From Pseudomonadota bacterium (lineage in GTDB: Bacteria > Pseudomonadota > Alphaproteobacteria > Rhizobiales > Kaistiaceae), in assembly GCA_023433185.1 (NCBI GenBank), contig JAEZEN010000009.1, positions 1-13,174 of the forward strand: a stretch of DNA of 13,174 nt, given 5' to 3'. Positions within the stretch are counted from its first letter, which is position 1. Each line of letters begins with the position of its first letter. This document shows positions 5,752-12,160 of the stretch, one piece after another. A program made the translations under genes and the position numbers. The notes beneath the pieces are model-generated. The model was given only the letters and a program-made list of their open reading frames with translations. It had not been told where the DNA came from and ran no database searches.

Positions 5752-5973
5752 TCAGTCGGCGAACTCGCCCTCGTGGAAGGCGCTGTGGGTGATGCGCTTG
5801 AGTTGCTCGGCGTAGTGGCTGAGCGTCCCGACATCACCCCAGGTGATCCGGTCGGGATCGGCGTGGAAGTGGTCGGCGCTGAGCTGCTGAAGGCGGGCGA
5901 GCATCGCATCGATCTCGTCCTTCTTCGCGATGAAGCCTGCTACCGCCGCGCTGTTGTCCCTGATCCTTGCCAT
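5752..5973 (-). CDS. Conserved 73-residue phage-associated protein of unknown function
   Basis: ATG at 5971-5973 is chosen because GGAGA lies about six bases upstream on the minus strand; the open frame extends to 6126, but that part is antisense to the start of the terminase small subunit gene and has no ribosome binding site. The protein begins MARIRDNSAAVAGFIAKKDE, continues with a helix (IDAMLARLQQLSADHF) and ends with TWGDVGTLSHYAEQLKRITH and an acidic tail. It looks all-helical with no signal peptide or membrane segment. I associate this sequence type with small hypothetical proteins next to DUF3489 genes in Rhizobiales, without known function. It is first in the minus-strand run and divergent from the head operon, so it could be an early or regulatory gene; this is inference from position only. 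Confidence 0.7.
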   Translation of the reverse strand: MARIRDNSAAVAGFIAKKDEIDAMLARLQQLSADHFHADPDRITWGDVGTLSHYAEQLKRITHSAFHEGEFAD

Positions 5974-6083
5974 GTTGCGTCTCCGTCTTGGTGATCGCAT
6001 ACAGGCGTGATCCACGGCAGAAGCCAAGTCGATAAGTCGATCATTTTGTTGCTTTTTCGGGCCGACGAGAGGCGGAGGCGCGG
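5974..6083. promoter_or_regulatory. Divergent control region with repeated motifs
   Basis: This 110-bp region separates the minus-strand run from the plus-strand head operon and presumably holds promoters for both. It contains a perfect tandem repeat, AAGTCGAT twice (6026-6033 and 6034-6041), and two direct GTGATC copies 16 bp apart (5991-5996 and 6007-6012), a spacing suited to protein binding on roughly one helix face. A short T-rich patch lies at 6042-6058. No clear -35/-10 pair is visible. Confidence 0.45.
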
Positions 6084-6584
6084 GTGGCCGAGCAGTCCGG
6101 TCTGATCCCGATCGGCCAGGCAGCACGCCTGCTTATGATTTCGGAAGAGCGCATCCGGCAGCTGCAGAAGCAGGGTTATGTCCCGAAGGCCGACAAGCGC
6201 GGCGTGGTGCAGCTCGTCGGCGCGGTCCAGGGCTACCTCCGCTACCTCAAGGACGACGAGAGGCGCTCGGCCAAGTCGGCCGCCGACAGCCGGGTTCGCG
6301 ATGCCCGCGCGCTGGAGATCGAGCTTCGTATTGCCGAGCGCTCGCGGGACCTGATCCCACTGGAGGATGCTCTCGCCGACATGGCCGAGTTTGCAGCTGC
6401 TGTCCGGTCCGAACTGGCGGGGCTGCCGGCGCGGCTGACACGCATCATGGACGAGCGGCACAGGATCGAGACGGAAGTCGATGGTGTCCTCGCGCGCCTT
6501 TCCGAGCGAGCCGCTGAAAAGGCGGCAGCTCTGGGATCTGGCCGCGGCGATCCTCAAGCCCAGTCCCAAGCTGCCGCCGGATGA
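6084..6584 (+). CDS. Phage terminase small subunit, Nu1-like DNA packaging protein
   Basis: The 166-residue protein fits the Nu1-type terminase small subunit, which recognises the packaging start site and recruits the large subunit. Residues 7-57 form a MerR/Nu1-like winged helix (LIPIGQAARLLMISEERIRQ, then GYVPKADKRGVVQLVGAVQG). Residues 60-150 are long charged helices (RSAKSAADSRVRDARALEIE, IPLEDALADMAEFAAAVRSE and LPARLTRIMDERHRIE), expected for oligomerisation and large-subunit binding. The start is GTG at 6084, with GGAGG five bases upstream. The gene end overlaps the large subunit gene by 104 bp, implying translational coupling. It is the first gene of the plus-strand head operon. The immediate neighbour on its right is the GpA-type large subunit, which supports the call. 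Confidence 0.85.
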   Translation: MAEQSGLIPIGQAARLLMISEERIRQLQKQGYVPKADKRGVVQLVGAVQGYLRYLKDDERRSAKSAADSRVRDARALEIELRIAERSRDLIPLEDALADMAEFAAAVRSELAGLPARLTRIMDERHRIETEVDGVLARLSERAAEKAAALGSGRGDPQAQSQAAAG

Positions 6585-8502
6585 GTGGGCGCGGGCGAAC
6601 CGGGTGTATCCGGAGACATCGGGCTTGCCGGGGCCGCGTGATCCGAGCCTCACGCCATACGTCATTCCGGTCGTCCGCGCCGTCCATGCCGGGCTCCACA
6701 AGCGGGTGGTGCTCGTCTGCGGCGCCCAGATGGGCAAGACGGACGGCCTGCTCGATGTCCTTGGCGCGCGTCTCGACCAGCGGCCGGCGCCGATCCTCTA
6801 TGTCGGACCGATCCGCGACTTCCTGACCGACCAGTTCGAACCGCGGCTGATGAGTCTCCTCGATGAAGCGGAGACGCTCGCGGCCAAGGTCGTTCGCGGG
6901 CGGCGGATGAAGAAGACGCTCAAGATCGTCGCCGGCGTACCGGTGCGGCTCGCACACGCCGGGTCGTCGGCGGCGCTGAAGTCGAGCCCGGCAGCGCTGG
7001 CGCTGGTCGACGAGTACGACGAGATGCTGGCCAACGTGAAGGGCCAGGGCGATCCGCTGGGTCTGGTCGAAGCGCGCGGCGAGACTTACGCGGATTTCGT
7101 GACGGCGATCACCTCGACGCCGTCACGCGGATTGATCGAGACGGAACTGGATGCGCGGAGCGGTCTCACCTTCTGGAAGGTCGGAGATCCCGAAGCGGTC
7201 GAGAGCGCGATCTGGCGGCTGTGGCAGTCGGGCACCCGGCATCACTTCTGCTGGCCCTGTCTCCACTGCAACCGGTACTTCGTGCCGCGCTTCGAACAGA
7301 TGCGCTGGCCGGAGAACGCCACTCCGGCGGAAGCCGCGAAATCCGCGCAGCTTGCCTGTCCCCACTGCGGCGGCCTCCACGAGGACGGCGACAAGGCAGA
7401 GATGAACGCCCGGGGTCTGTATGTGGCGCCTGGGCAGTGGGTCGAGGATGGCAACGTTCTCGGGCAAACTGCCGAGAATGCCGTCCTCAGCTTCTGGGCG
7501 AGCGGGCTCGCAAGCCCCTTCGTCACCTGGGGCACCCGGGTCGAGCGGTATGTGCGGGCGCTCGCCTCCGGCGATCCGGACCACCTGCAGACCGCGCTCA
7601 ATGCCGGCTTCGGCGAATGCTATACGCCGGCCTCGGGCCGCGATGCCCTCGACTACCAGGAGATCTTCCAGCGGCGGCAGCCCTACCGCATGAAGGAGCT
7701 GCCCGAGGGTGTTCTCCGGCTCGGCATGGCGGTCGACGTCCAGAAGCTCTCGCTCTTCTACACGATCCGCGGCTTCGGCTCGCGCGGCACGTCCTGGCTC
7801 ATCGATCGCGGACAGCTGTTCGGGCCGACAGACGACGACGAGGTCTGGAACGCGCTCGCCGACCTGATGCTCATGCCGATCGCGGGCATGCAGATCGAGC
7901 GGGTGTTCATCGACTCCGGATTCCGGCCGAACAAGCCGGACGCCGGCGACGAGCACAAGGTCTACGAGTTCACGCGGCGCTATGCCTGGCTGGTCTCGCC
8001 CACGAAGGGCCGCGCGACGATGTCGCCACCCTACCGGGTGTCGAAGATCGAGGTGACGCCGAAGGGCAAGCAGGCGTCTTACTCGATCAATCTGGTCTGG
8101 CTCTCGACCGACTTCTTCAAGTCTCTGCTGGTCTCACGGATCCGGACGCCGCTGGATCAGTCGGGAAGCTTCATCGTCCCCGACGACATCGACGAGGACT
8201 ACTGCAAGCAACTGGTCTCGGAGGTTCGCGTCGTCGATGCCGCGACCGGCAAGCCGCAATGGGTCCAGCGATCGCGCCAGAACCACTTTCTCGATTGCGA
8301 GGCGCTGGCCATGGCGATCGGCTACTCGCTCAACGTCCAGCGAATCCCGGAAGGTGTGGTGCGGACGGGCGATGGGCCAAACGAGTGCGCCGTTGGAGAA
8401 GTAGACGAAGCGCGGATCGTGGACCCGGCGCCTCATCACACGGCAGCCGTTCCCAACCTCAGGACACGGTTTGCTGGTCTGTCGTCGCGATTGAACAGGT
8501 GA
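6481..8502 (+). CDS. Phage terminase large subunit, GpA family
   Basis: The 673-residue protein is the packaging motor and nuclease that cuts concatemeric DNA and pumps it through the portal. The ATPase part has a Walker A-like CGAQMGKT (80-87), Walker B ALALVDEYDE (172-181) and a coupling motif TSTPS (211-215). A cysteine cluster, C257, C260, C263 with C293 and C296, looks like the zinc-ribbon insertion seen in many GpA proteins. The C-terminal RNase H-like nuclease shows MAVDVQ (D419), FIDSG (D478) and NHFLDCEALA (D605). The length is close to lambda gpA (641). ATG 6481 lies inside the small subunit gene with only a weak GGAA upstream, so the exact start is uncertain by a few codons, but an overlap of roughly 100 bp is required by the conserved N-terminus. 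It ends four bases before the portal start. Confidence 0.93.
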   Translation: MVSSRAFPSEPLKRRQLWDLAAAILKPSPKLPPDEWARANRVYPETSGLPGPRDPSLTPYVIPVVRAVHAGLHKRVVLVCGAQMGKTDGLLDVLGARLDQRPAPILYVGPIRDFLTDQFEPRLMSLLDEAETLAAKVVRGRRMKKTLKIVAGVPVRLAHAGSSAALKSSPAALALVDEYDEMLANVKGQGDPLGLVEARGETYADFVTAITSTPSRGLIETELDARSGLTFWKVGDPEAVESAIWRLWQSGTRHHFCWPCLHCNRYFVPRFEQMRWPENATPAEAAKSAQLACPHCGGLHEDGDKAEMNARGLYVAPGQWVEDGNVLGQTAENAVLSFWASGLASPFVTWGTRVERYVRALASGDPDHLQTALNAGFGECYTPASGRDALDYQEIFQRRQPYRMKELPEGVLRLGMAVDVQKLSLFYTIRGFGSRGTSWLIDRGQLFGPTDDDEVWNALADLMLMPIAGMQIERVFIDSGFRPNKPDAGDEHKVYEFTRRYAWLVSPTKGRATMSPPYRVSKIEVTPKGKQASYSINLVWLSTDFFKSLLVSRIRTPLDQSGSFIVPDDIDEDYCKQLVSEVRVVDAATGKPQWVQRSRQNHFLDCEALAMAIGYSLNVQRIPEGVVRTGDGPNECAVGEVDEARIVDPAPHHTAAVPNLRTRFAGLSSRLNR

Positions 8503-8506
8503 CATC

Positions 8507-10114
8507 GTGGGCTTGGTCGCAACCATCCGGGACTGGCTCGCGCCGGCCCCGAGGCGGAGCAGTGCGCCGCCGGTGATCCGTGCCGACTTCATGCGCGGCA
8601 ATCGCGGTGTCATCTTTGGTGGCTGGCGTCCGGCGCTACGGGACGCTTCCGACGATGTCGGGGCCTCCTGGGATCTCGCTGCAGCTCGCACGACCGACCT
8701 GATCCAGAACTCGGGCTGGATCGCAGGCGCGCTCGATCAGGCCGTCGCCAACACCGTCGGCACCGGGCTTCGGCTGAAGGCCATGCCGGAGAACGACGTC
8801 TTCGGGATGTCGAACGAGGAGGCCGAACGCTGGGCCCAACTGGTCGAACAGCGTTGGAGCCTCTGGGCCGACCGCGCCTACGAATGCGACATCGAGGGAC
8901 GTCGGAGCTTCGGCCTGATGCAGGCGGCCGCGTTCCGGTCGTGGTTCGCCACCGGCGAGATCTGGGCGGAGCTGCCGTGGCGAGAGCGGCCCGGCGGCCG
9001 CTACGGCACCAAGGTTCGGCTCCTCCCGCCAGACCGAGTCCCGCGCCGCGACGACAGCCTCCGCCGGATCGTCCAGGGCGTGCGGATGGACGCGGACGGC
9101 ATGCCGGTCGGCTATTTGGCGAGCCGGAAGGACCCGATCCTCGGCACGGTTGAAGTGGAGGTCGCTGCTCGGGACATCCTCGGGCGGACGCGCGTGATCC
9201 ACGTCTTCGACGGCATGCCCGGCCAGGTGCGAGGGATCAGCCCGCTGACGCCGGCGCTGCAGGTCGCGCGGCAGTTCGATCAGCTTTCGGACGCAACGCT
9301 CACCGCCGCGATTCTTCAGACGGTGTTCGCCGCTTCGATCACCTCGGAGGAGCCGACCGAGGAGGTGCTGAATGGGCTGCTCACGCCGCAGGAACAGGCG
9401 CGGCTCGCTGCCACCGGCGTGTCGCCGTGGGACGCATACATCCAGGCGCAGTCCGGCTGGTACGATACCGCCACGATCAATCTGGGCATCAATGGCCGTA
9501 TCGCCCATCTCTTCCCCGGCCAGAAATTGGAGCTTCACCGAGCCCAGCACCCGCATTCGGATTACCGCGACTTCGCCGCCCATTTGCTTCGCGAACTGGC
9601 GCGCTGCATGGGGCTCACCTACGAGAGCGCCACCGCCGACTACACCAACGCGACCTACTCGAGCGTGCGGATGGCGACTGGGGAGGTCTTCCAGATCACG
9701 CTCTATCGGCGCGCCCACGTGATCGCCCCGCTGTGCAACGCGGTCTACGAGGCCTGGCTCGAGGAGGAGATCGCCCGCGGCGGCATTCCGTTCCCGGGAA
9801 GCCTTGCCGGCTTCCTTGCCAATCGAGCCGCGGCCGCGCGGGCGATCTGGCGCGGGGCGCCCAAGCCGCAGGCCGACGATCTCAAGACCGCCAAGGCGCA
9901 CGAGATCTGGTGCCGCCTCGGGGTCATGACCGACGCGGCGATTGCGGAGGACCTCGGCTACGACATCGAGGACGTCTACGCCCAGCGCGCCCGTGAGAAG
10001 GCGATGCGCGAGACCTACGGCCTGCCGGACGCTCAGCATCAGGGCATCACGACGGCACCTGGCGAAGAGCCGGCAGATAAGTCCGACACAGCCGACCAGG
10101 ATACGTCCTTATGA
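8507..10114 (+). CDS. Phage portal protein, lambda gpB family
   Basis: The 535-residue protein fits the lambda-type portal family; its dodecamer forms the DNA entry channel at one capsid vertex and docks the terminase. Recognisable pieces are the N-terminal DLIQNSGWIAGALDQAVANT stretch and TGLRLKAMP, the LLPPDRVPRR region, the conserved RTRVIHVFDGMPGQVRGISP segment, and LLRELARCMGLTYES followed by TNATYSSVRMATGE, typical of the family core and stem. The start is GTG 8507, four bases after the terminase stop, with AGGTGA overlapping that stop as ribosome binding site. Its stop TGA overlaps the ATG of the next gene (ATGA, 10111-10114), so translation is coupled. The length agrees with lambda gpB (533). 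No frameshift or truncation is seen. Confidence 0.93.
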   Translation: MGLVATIRDWLAPAPRRSSAPPVIRADFMRGNRGVIFGGWRPALRDASDDVGASWDLAAARTTDLIQNSGWIAGALDQAVANTVGTGLRLKAMPENDVFGMSNEEAERWAQLVEQRWSLWADRAYECDIEGRRSFGLMQAAAFRSWFATGEIWAELPWRERPGGRYGTKVRLLPPDRVPRRDDSLRRIVQGVRMDADGMPVGYLASRKDPILGTVEVEVAARDILGRTRVIHVFDGMPGQVRGISPLTPALQVARQFDQLSDATLTAAILQTVFAASITSEEPTEEVLNGLLTPQEQARLAATGVSPWDAYIQAQSGWYDTATINLGINGRIAHLFPGQKLELHRAQHPHSDYRDFAAHLLRELARCMGLTYESATADYTNATYSSVRMATGEVFQITLYRRAHVIAPLCNAVYEAWLEEEIARGGIPFPGSLAGFLANRAAAARAIWRGAPKPQADDLKTAKAHEIWCRLGVMTDAAIAEDLGYDIEDVYAQRAREKAMRETYGLPDAQHQGITTAPGEEPADKSDTADQDTSL

Positions 10115-10365
10115 CGGCGGCCGACACCGACTACGCAGATCCTTGCGCCGTGCTGCCGAGGATCCGCGAGGCCTACTACGCGCTGCTCGAGGGCCGCAGG
10201 GCAGAGCTGATCGAGTTCGATGCCGGCAACGGCGTCCGCCGTCGGGTCCAGTACGGCCAGGGTGACATCTCGGCACTCCGCGCCGAGCTGAGCCGGCTCG
10301 AGGGATTGTGCGCCAACCGGTCCGGCGCACGGCGCCGCTTTGGACTTCGCGCGGGAGGGTTCTGA
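10111..10365 (+). CDS. Head completion protein, gpW-like
   Basis: This 84-residue protein resembles lambda gpW, the small head-to-tail joining protein added after DNA packaging to keep DNA inside and create the gpFII binding site. Alignable features are an N-terminal helix ending in ALLEGRRAEL, a strand with RRRVQYGQGDISALRAELSR, and a terminal RRRFGLRAGGF comparable with the RRRGPAGFYV end of gpW. Its ATG overlaps the portal stop (ATGA), and its own TGA overlaps the protease ATG (TGATG, 10363-10367), so it is translationally coupled on both sides. It follows the portal gene, whereas in lambda W lies between A and B. The family is short and diverse, so the assignment rests on size, position and these motifs. 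Confidence 0.75.
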   Translation: MTAADTDYADPCAVLPRIREAYYALLEGRRAELIEFDAGNGVRRRVQYGQGDISALRAELSRLEGLCANRSGARRRFGLRAGGF

Positions 10366-11645
10366 TGGCGGGACAGCTGCATCATCTCGCCGATCGGCTG
10401 CTCAATACGCCACTGCTCATTCATCCGGCCAAGGCGGAGGTTCTCCTTGCGGTTCTGGCTGGCAGGATCGGGCTCGATGGCGATCTCGGCATCGGACCGG
10501 GGATCGATGCCACCCGCTTCGTCGGCTCCGCACGAAGGGAGAGCGGCCGGTCTGCCCTGACCCGGGCCACGAACGGTGTCGCGATTGTGCCGGTCCTCGA
10601 CACACTGGTGAACCGCGGCGCTTGGCTCGACAGCCGCTCGGGCCTGACCAGCTACGAGGGCATCGGCGCCCAGATCCGCGACGCGGCCGGAGATCCGGAA
10701 GTTCACGCGATCCTTCTCGATATCTCCTCGCCCGGTGGCGAGGCTTCGGGGATGTCGGGGGTCGCCGACCTGATCCGAACCGTCCGGCAGACGAAGCCCG
10801 TCCTCGCCTTCGTCAACGACATGGCGGCGTCGGCCGCCTACGGAATCGCCAGCGCCGCCGACGAGATCGTGGTGTCGCCGACCTCGATCCTCGGCTCGAT
10901 CGGCGTGGTGATGATCCATGCCGACAGGAGCGGAGAACTGGCGGCGCAAGGGATCAAGCCAACCCTGATCTTCGCCGGCAGTCACAAGGTCGACGGCAAC
11001 CCCTTCGAGCCGCTGTCGGACGCGGTCCGTGCTGACCTCCAGGCCAGCGTCGACGCTCATTACGACCAGTTCGTCGGCCTCGTTGCCGCCGGGCGCGGCG
11101 AGCGCCTCACCATGGACGGAGCGCGTTCGACGGAAGCCCGGACCTTCATCGGCGCCGAGGCGGTCGCCCACGGCCTGGCCGATCGGATCGGGACCTTCGA
11201 CGAGGTTCTCGCCGGACTGTCCCGGAAACAACCGGCCGGCCGACCAACTCGCAAAGGAGGGACACATATGAGCACGTCTGAGAATGCGTCCGCGGCCGAT
11301 GGCGTCGGCATTTCGGTCGCCGACCGCGATGCGGCCGTGATTACCGCCCGGGCCGAGGAACGCGCGCGGATCCGCGCCATCGTCACCTCCGACGCCGCGG
11401 AGGGACGGATGGCACAGGCGCAGGTCCTCGCCACCGAGACCAGTCTCACCGTCGGGGAAGCCGAGAAGCTGCTCGCCGCCTCGCCGAAGGAGGCCGGCGT
11501 CGAGGCGCTCGCCGCCCGTGCTGCCAATGGTCCCGAGATCGGGAGTTCTCGCGATCCTGCGCCGCCGGATGCTGCCGCCGAGCGCGCGGTCGCCGGCTGG
11601 AAGAAGGCCATCGCCGCCGCAAACCAGCGCTTCCACAACGCCTGA
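10365..11645 (+). CDS. S49 (SppA-like) prohead protease with C-terminal scaffold domain, gpC-like
   Basis: The 426-residue protein matches lambda gpC: an S49 serine protease joined to a scaffold-type C-terminus. Protease motifs are LLDISSPGGEASG (117-129), AFVNDMAASAAYGIASAADE (148-167) with likely nucleophile S156, SILGSIGVVMIHAD (174-187), and AGSHKVDGNPFEP (204-216) with likely base K208, forming the Ser-Lys dyad. Residues 302-426 are alanine- and glutamate-rich, helical and scaffold-like, and also have their own internal start (see the nested gene). The enzyme would cleave the scaffold and trim portal subunits during procapsid maturation. ATG 10365 is chosen because GGGAGG lies six bases upstream and the TGATG overlap couples it to the gpW-like gene; an upstream ATG at 10308 lies within that gene and has no ribosome binding site. 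Confidence 0.9.
   Translation: MAGQLHHLADRLLNTPLLIHPAKAEVLLAVLAGRIGLDGDLGIGPGIDATRFVGSARRESGRSALTRATNGVAIVPVLDTLVNRGAWLDSRSGLTSYEGIGAQIRDAAGDPEVHAILLDISSPGGEASGMSGVADLIRTVRQTKPVLAFVNDMAASAAYGIASAADEIVVSPTSILGSIGVVMIHADRSGELAAQGIKPTLIFAGSHKVDGNPFEPLSDAVRADLQASVDAHYDQFVGLVAAGRGERLTMDGARSTEARTFIGAEAVAHGLADRIGTFDEVLAGLSRKQPAGRPTRKGGTHMSTSENASAADGVGISVADRDAAVITARAEERARIRAIVTSDAAEGRMAQAQVLATETSLTVGEAEKLLAASPKEAGVEALAARAANGPEIGSSRDPAPPDAAAERAVAGWKKAIAAANQRFHNA
11268..11645 (+). CDS. Nested capsid scaffold protein, Nu3-like, in-frame within the protease gene
   Basis: ATG 11268 (codon 302 of the protease gene) is preceded by AAAGGAGG (11253-11260) at seven bases, the strongest ribosome binding site in the window and one that has no use in making the full-length protein. 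It would give a 125-residue protein identical to the protease C-terminus: a polar start (MSTSENASAADG), a charged helix (ARAEERARIRAIVTSDAAEG), an alanine-rich middle, and a short basic end helix (AVAGWKKAIAAANQRFHNA). This is the same layout as lambda Nu3, the scaffold encoded in-frame inside gene C. The scaffold guides major capsid assembly and is then removed by the protease. The arrangement is known for lambda-type phages; here it is inferred from sequence. Confidence 0.75.
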   Translation: MSTSENASAADGVGISVADRDAAVITARAEERARIRAIVTSDAAEGRMAQAQVLATETSLTVGEAEKLLAASPKEAGVEALAARAANGPEIGSSRDPAPPDAAAERAVAGWKKAIAAANQRFHNA

Positions 11646-11719
11646 CGCGCTCAGTTCACTCGTCCCCCACCTGCACCACCACGCCACCTGATGGCGCCGG
11701 CCCAACCGGAGAATCCACC

Positions 11720-12091
11720 ATGACCGTCCTGCTCGAGACCCGCCACCCGGGTGAATTCCTGATGACCGAGGCCAACGGCCAGCGCTCGCGAGCGACGATC
11801 ACCATCGCCAGCGGCGCCGGCATCATCGCTCCCGGTACCGTGCTCGGGAAGGTGACGGCGTCCGGCAAGTACGTCGCCAGCGCCGTTGGCGCCGCCGACG
11901 GCAGCCAGAACCCGACCGCCATCACCATCTACGGTGCGGACGCCACCAGTGCCGACGTCGCTGTGGCAGCAATCGTCCGTGACGCCGAGGTCAATGGCTA
12001 CTGCCTCGTCTACCACGCAGATCGCGACCAGCCGGCCGAGAAAGCCGCCGCCAATGTCGCCCTTGCCGCCATCGGCATCATCGTCCGCTGA
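11720..12091 (+). CDS. Head decoration protein, lambda gpD family
   Basis: The 123-residue protein fits the gpD family, trimers of which cap the expanded capsid and stabilise it against internal DNA pressure. Family features are an N-terminal LLETRHPGEFLMTEANGQRS, the early beta strand RATITIASG, the turn IIAPGTVLGKVT (near residue 40), then a beta-rich core with NPTAITIYGADAT and VAAIVRDAEVN, and a closing segment with ALAAIGIIVR. The length is near that of lambda gpD (110). The start is ATG 11720 with GGAGA seven bases upstream. A 74-bp gap separates it from the protease gene and a 69-bp gap from the capsid gene, the expected position between Nu3 and E. No regulatory signal was identified in either gap. 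Confidence 0.88.
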   Translation: MTVLLETRHPGEFLMTEANGQRSRATITIASGAGIIAPGTVLGKVTASGKYVASAVGAADGSQNPTAITIYGADATSADVAVAAIVRDAEVNGYCLVYHADRDQPAEKAAANVALAAIGIIVR

Positions 12092-12160
12092 CCGGCTGAT
12101 CCCACGCACGCATCCCGGCTGACTTCAGTCTGACGGCGCATCCCCGCGAAAGGACCCTCC

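Noticed and set aside
5974..6126. N-terminal extension of the 73-residue protein to ATG 6126
   Set aside because: It overlaps the terminase small subunit gene start in antisense, encodes a proline/arginine-rich stretch, and has no ribosome binding site, while the internal ATG has one.
7221..8576. 451-codon plus-strand frame inside the terminase gene
   Set aside because: It is an A/R/G-rich alternative frame of the terminase large subunit gene with no family likeness.
8636..10039. Long minus-strand open frame (467 codons) opposite the portal gene
   Set aside because: It lies entirely antisense to a well-recognised portal protein, has arginine/proline/glycine-rich composition, and is a by-product of high GC codon use.
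10176..11705. Long minus-strand open frame (509 codons) opposite the gpW-like and protease genes
   Set aside because: It is antisense to clear phage genes; low-complexity G/R/D-rich translation with no ribosome binding site or family resemblance.
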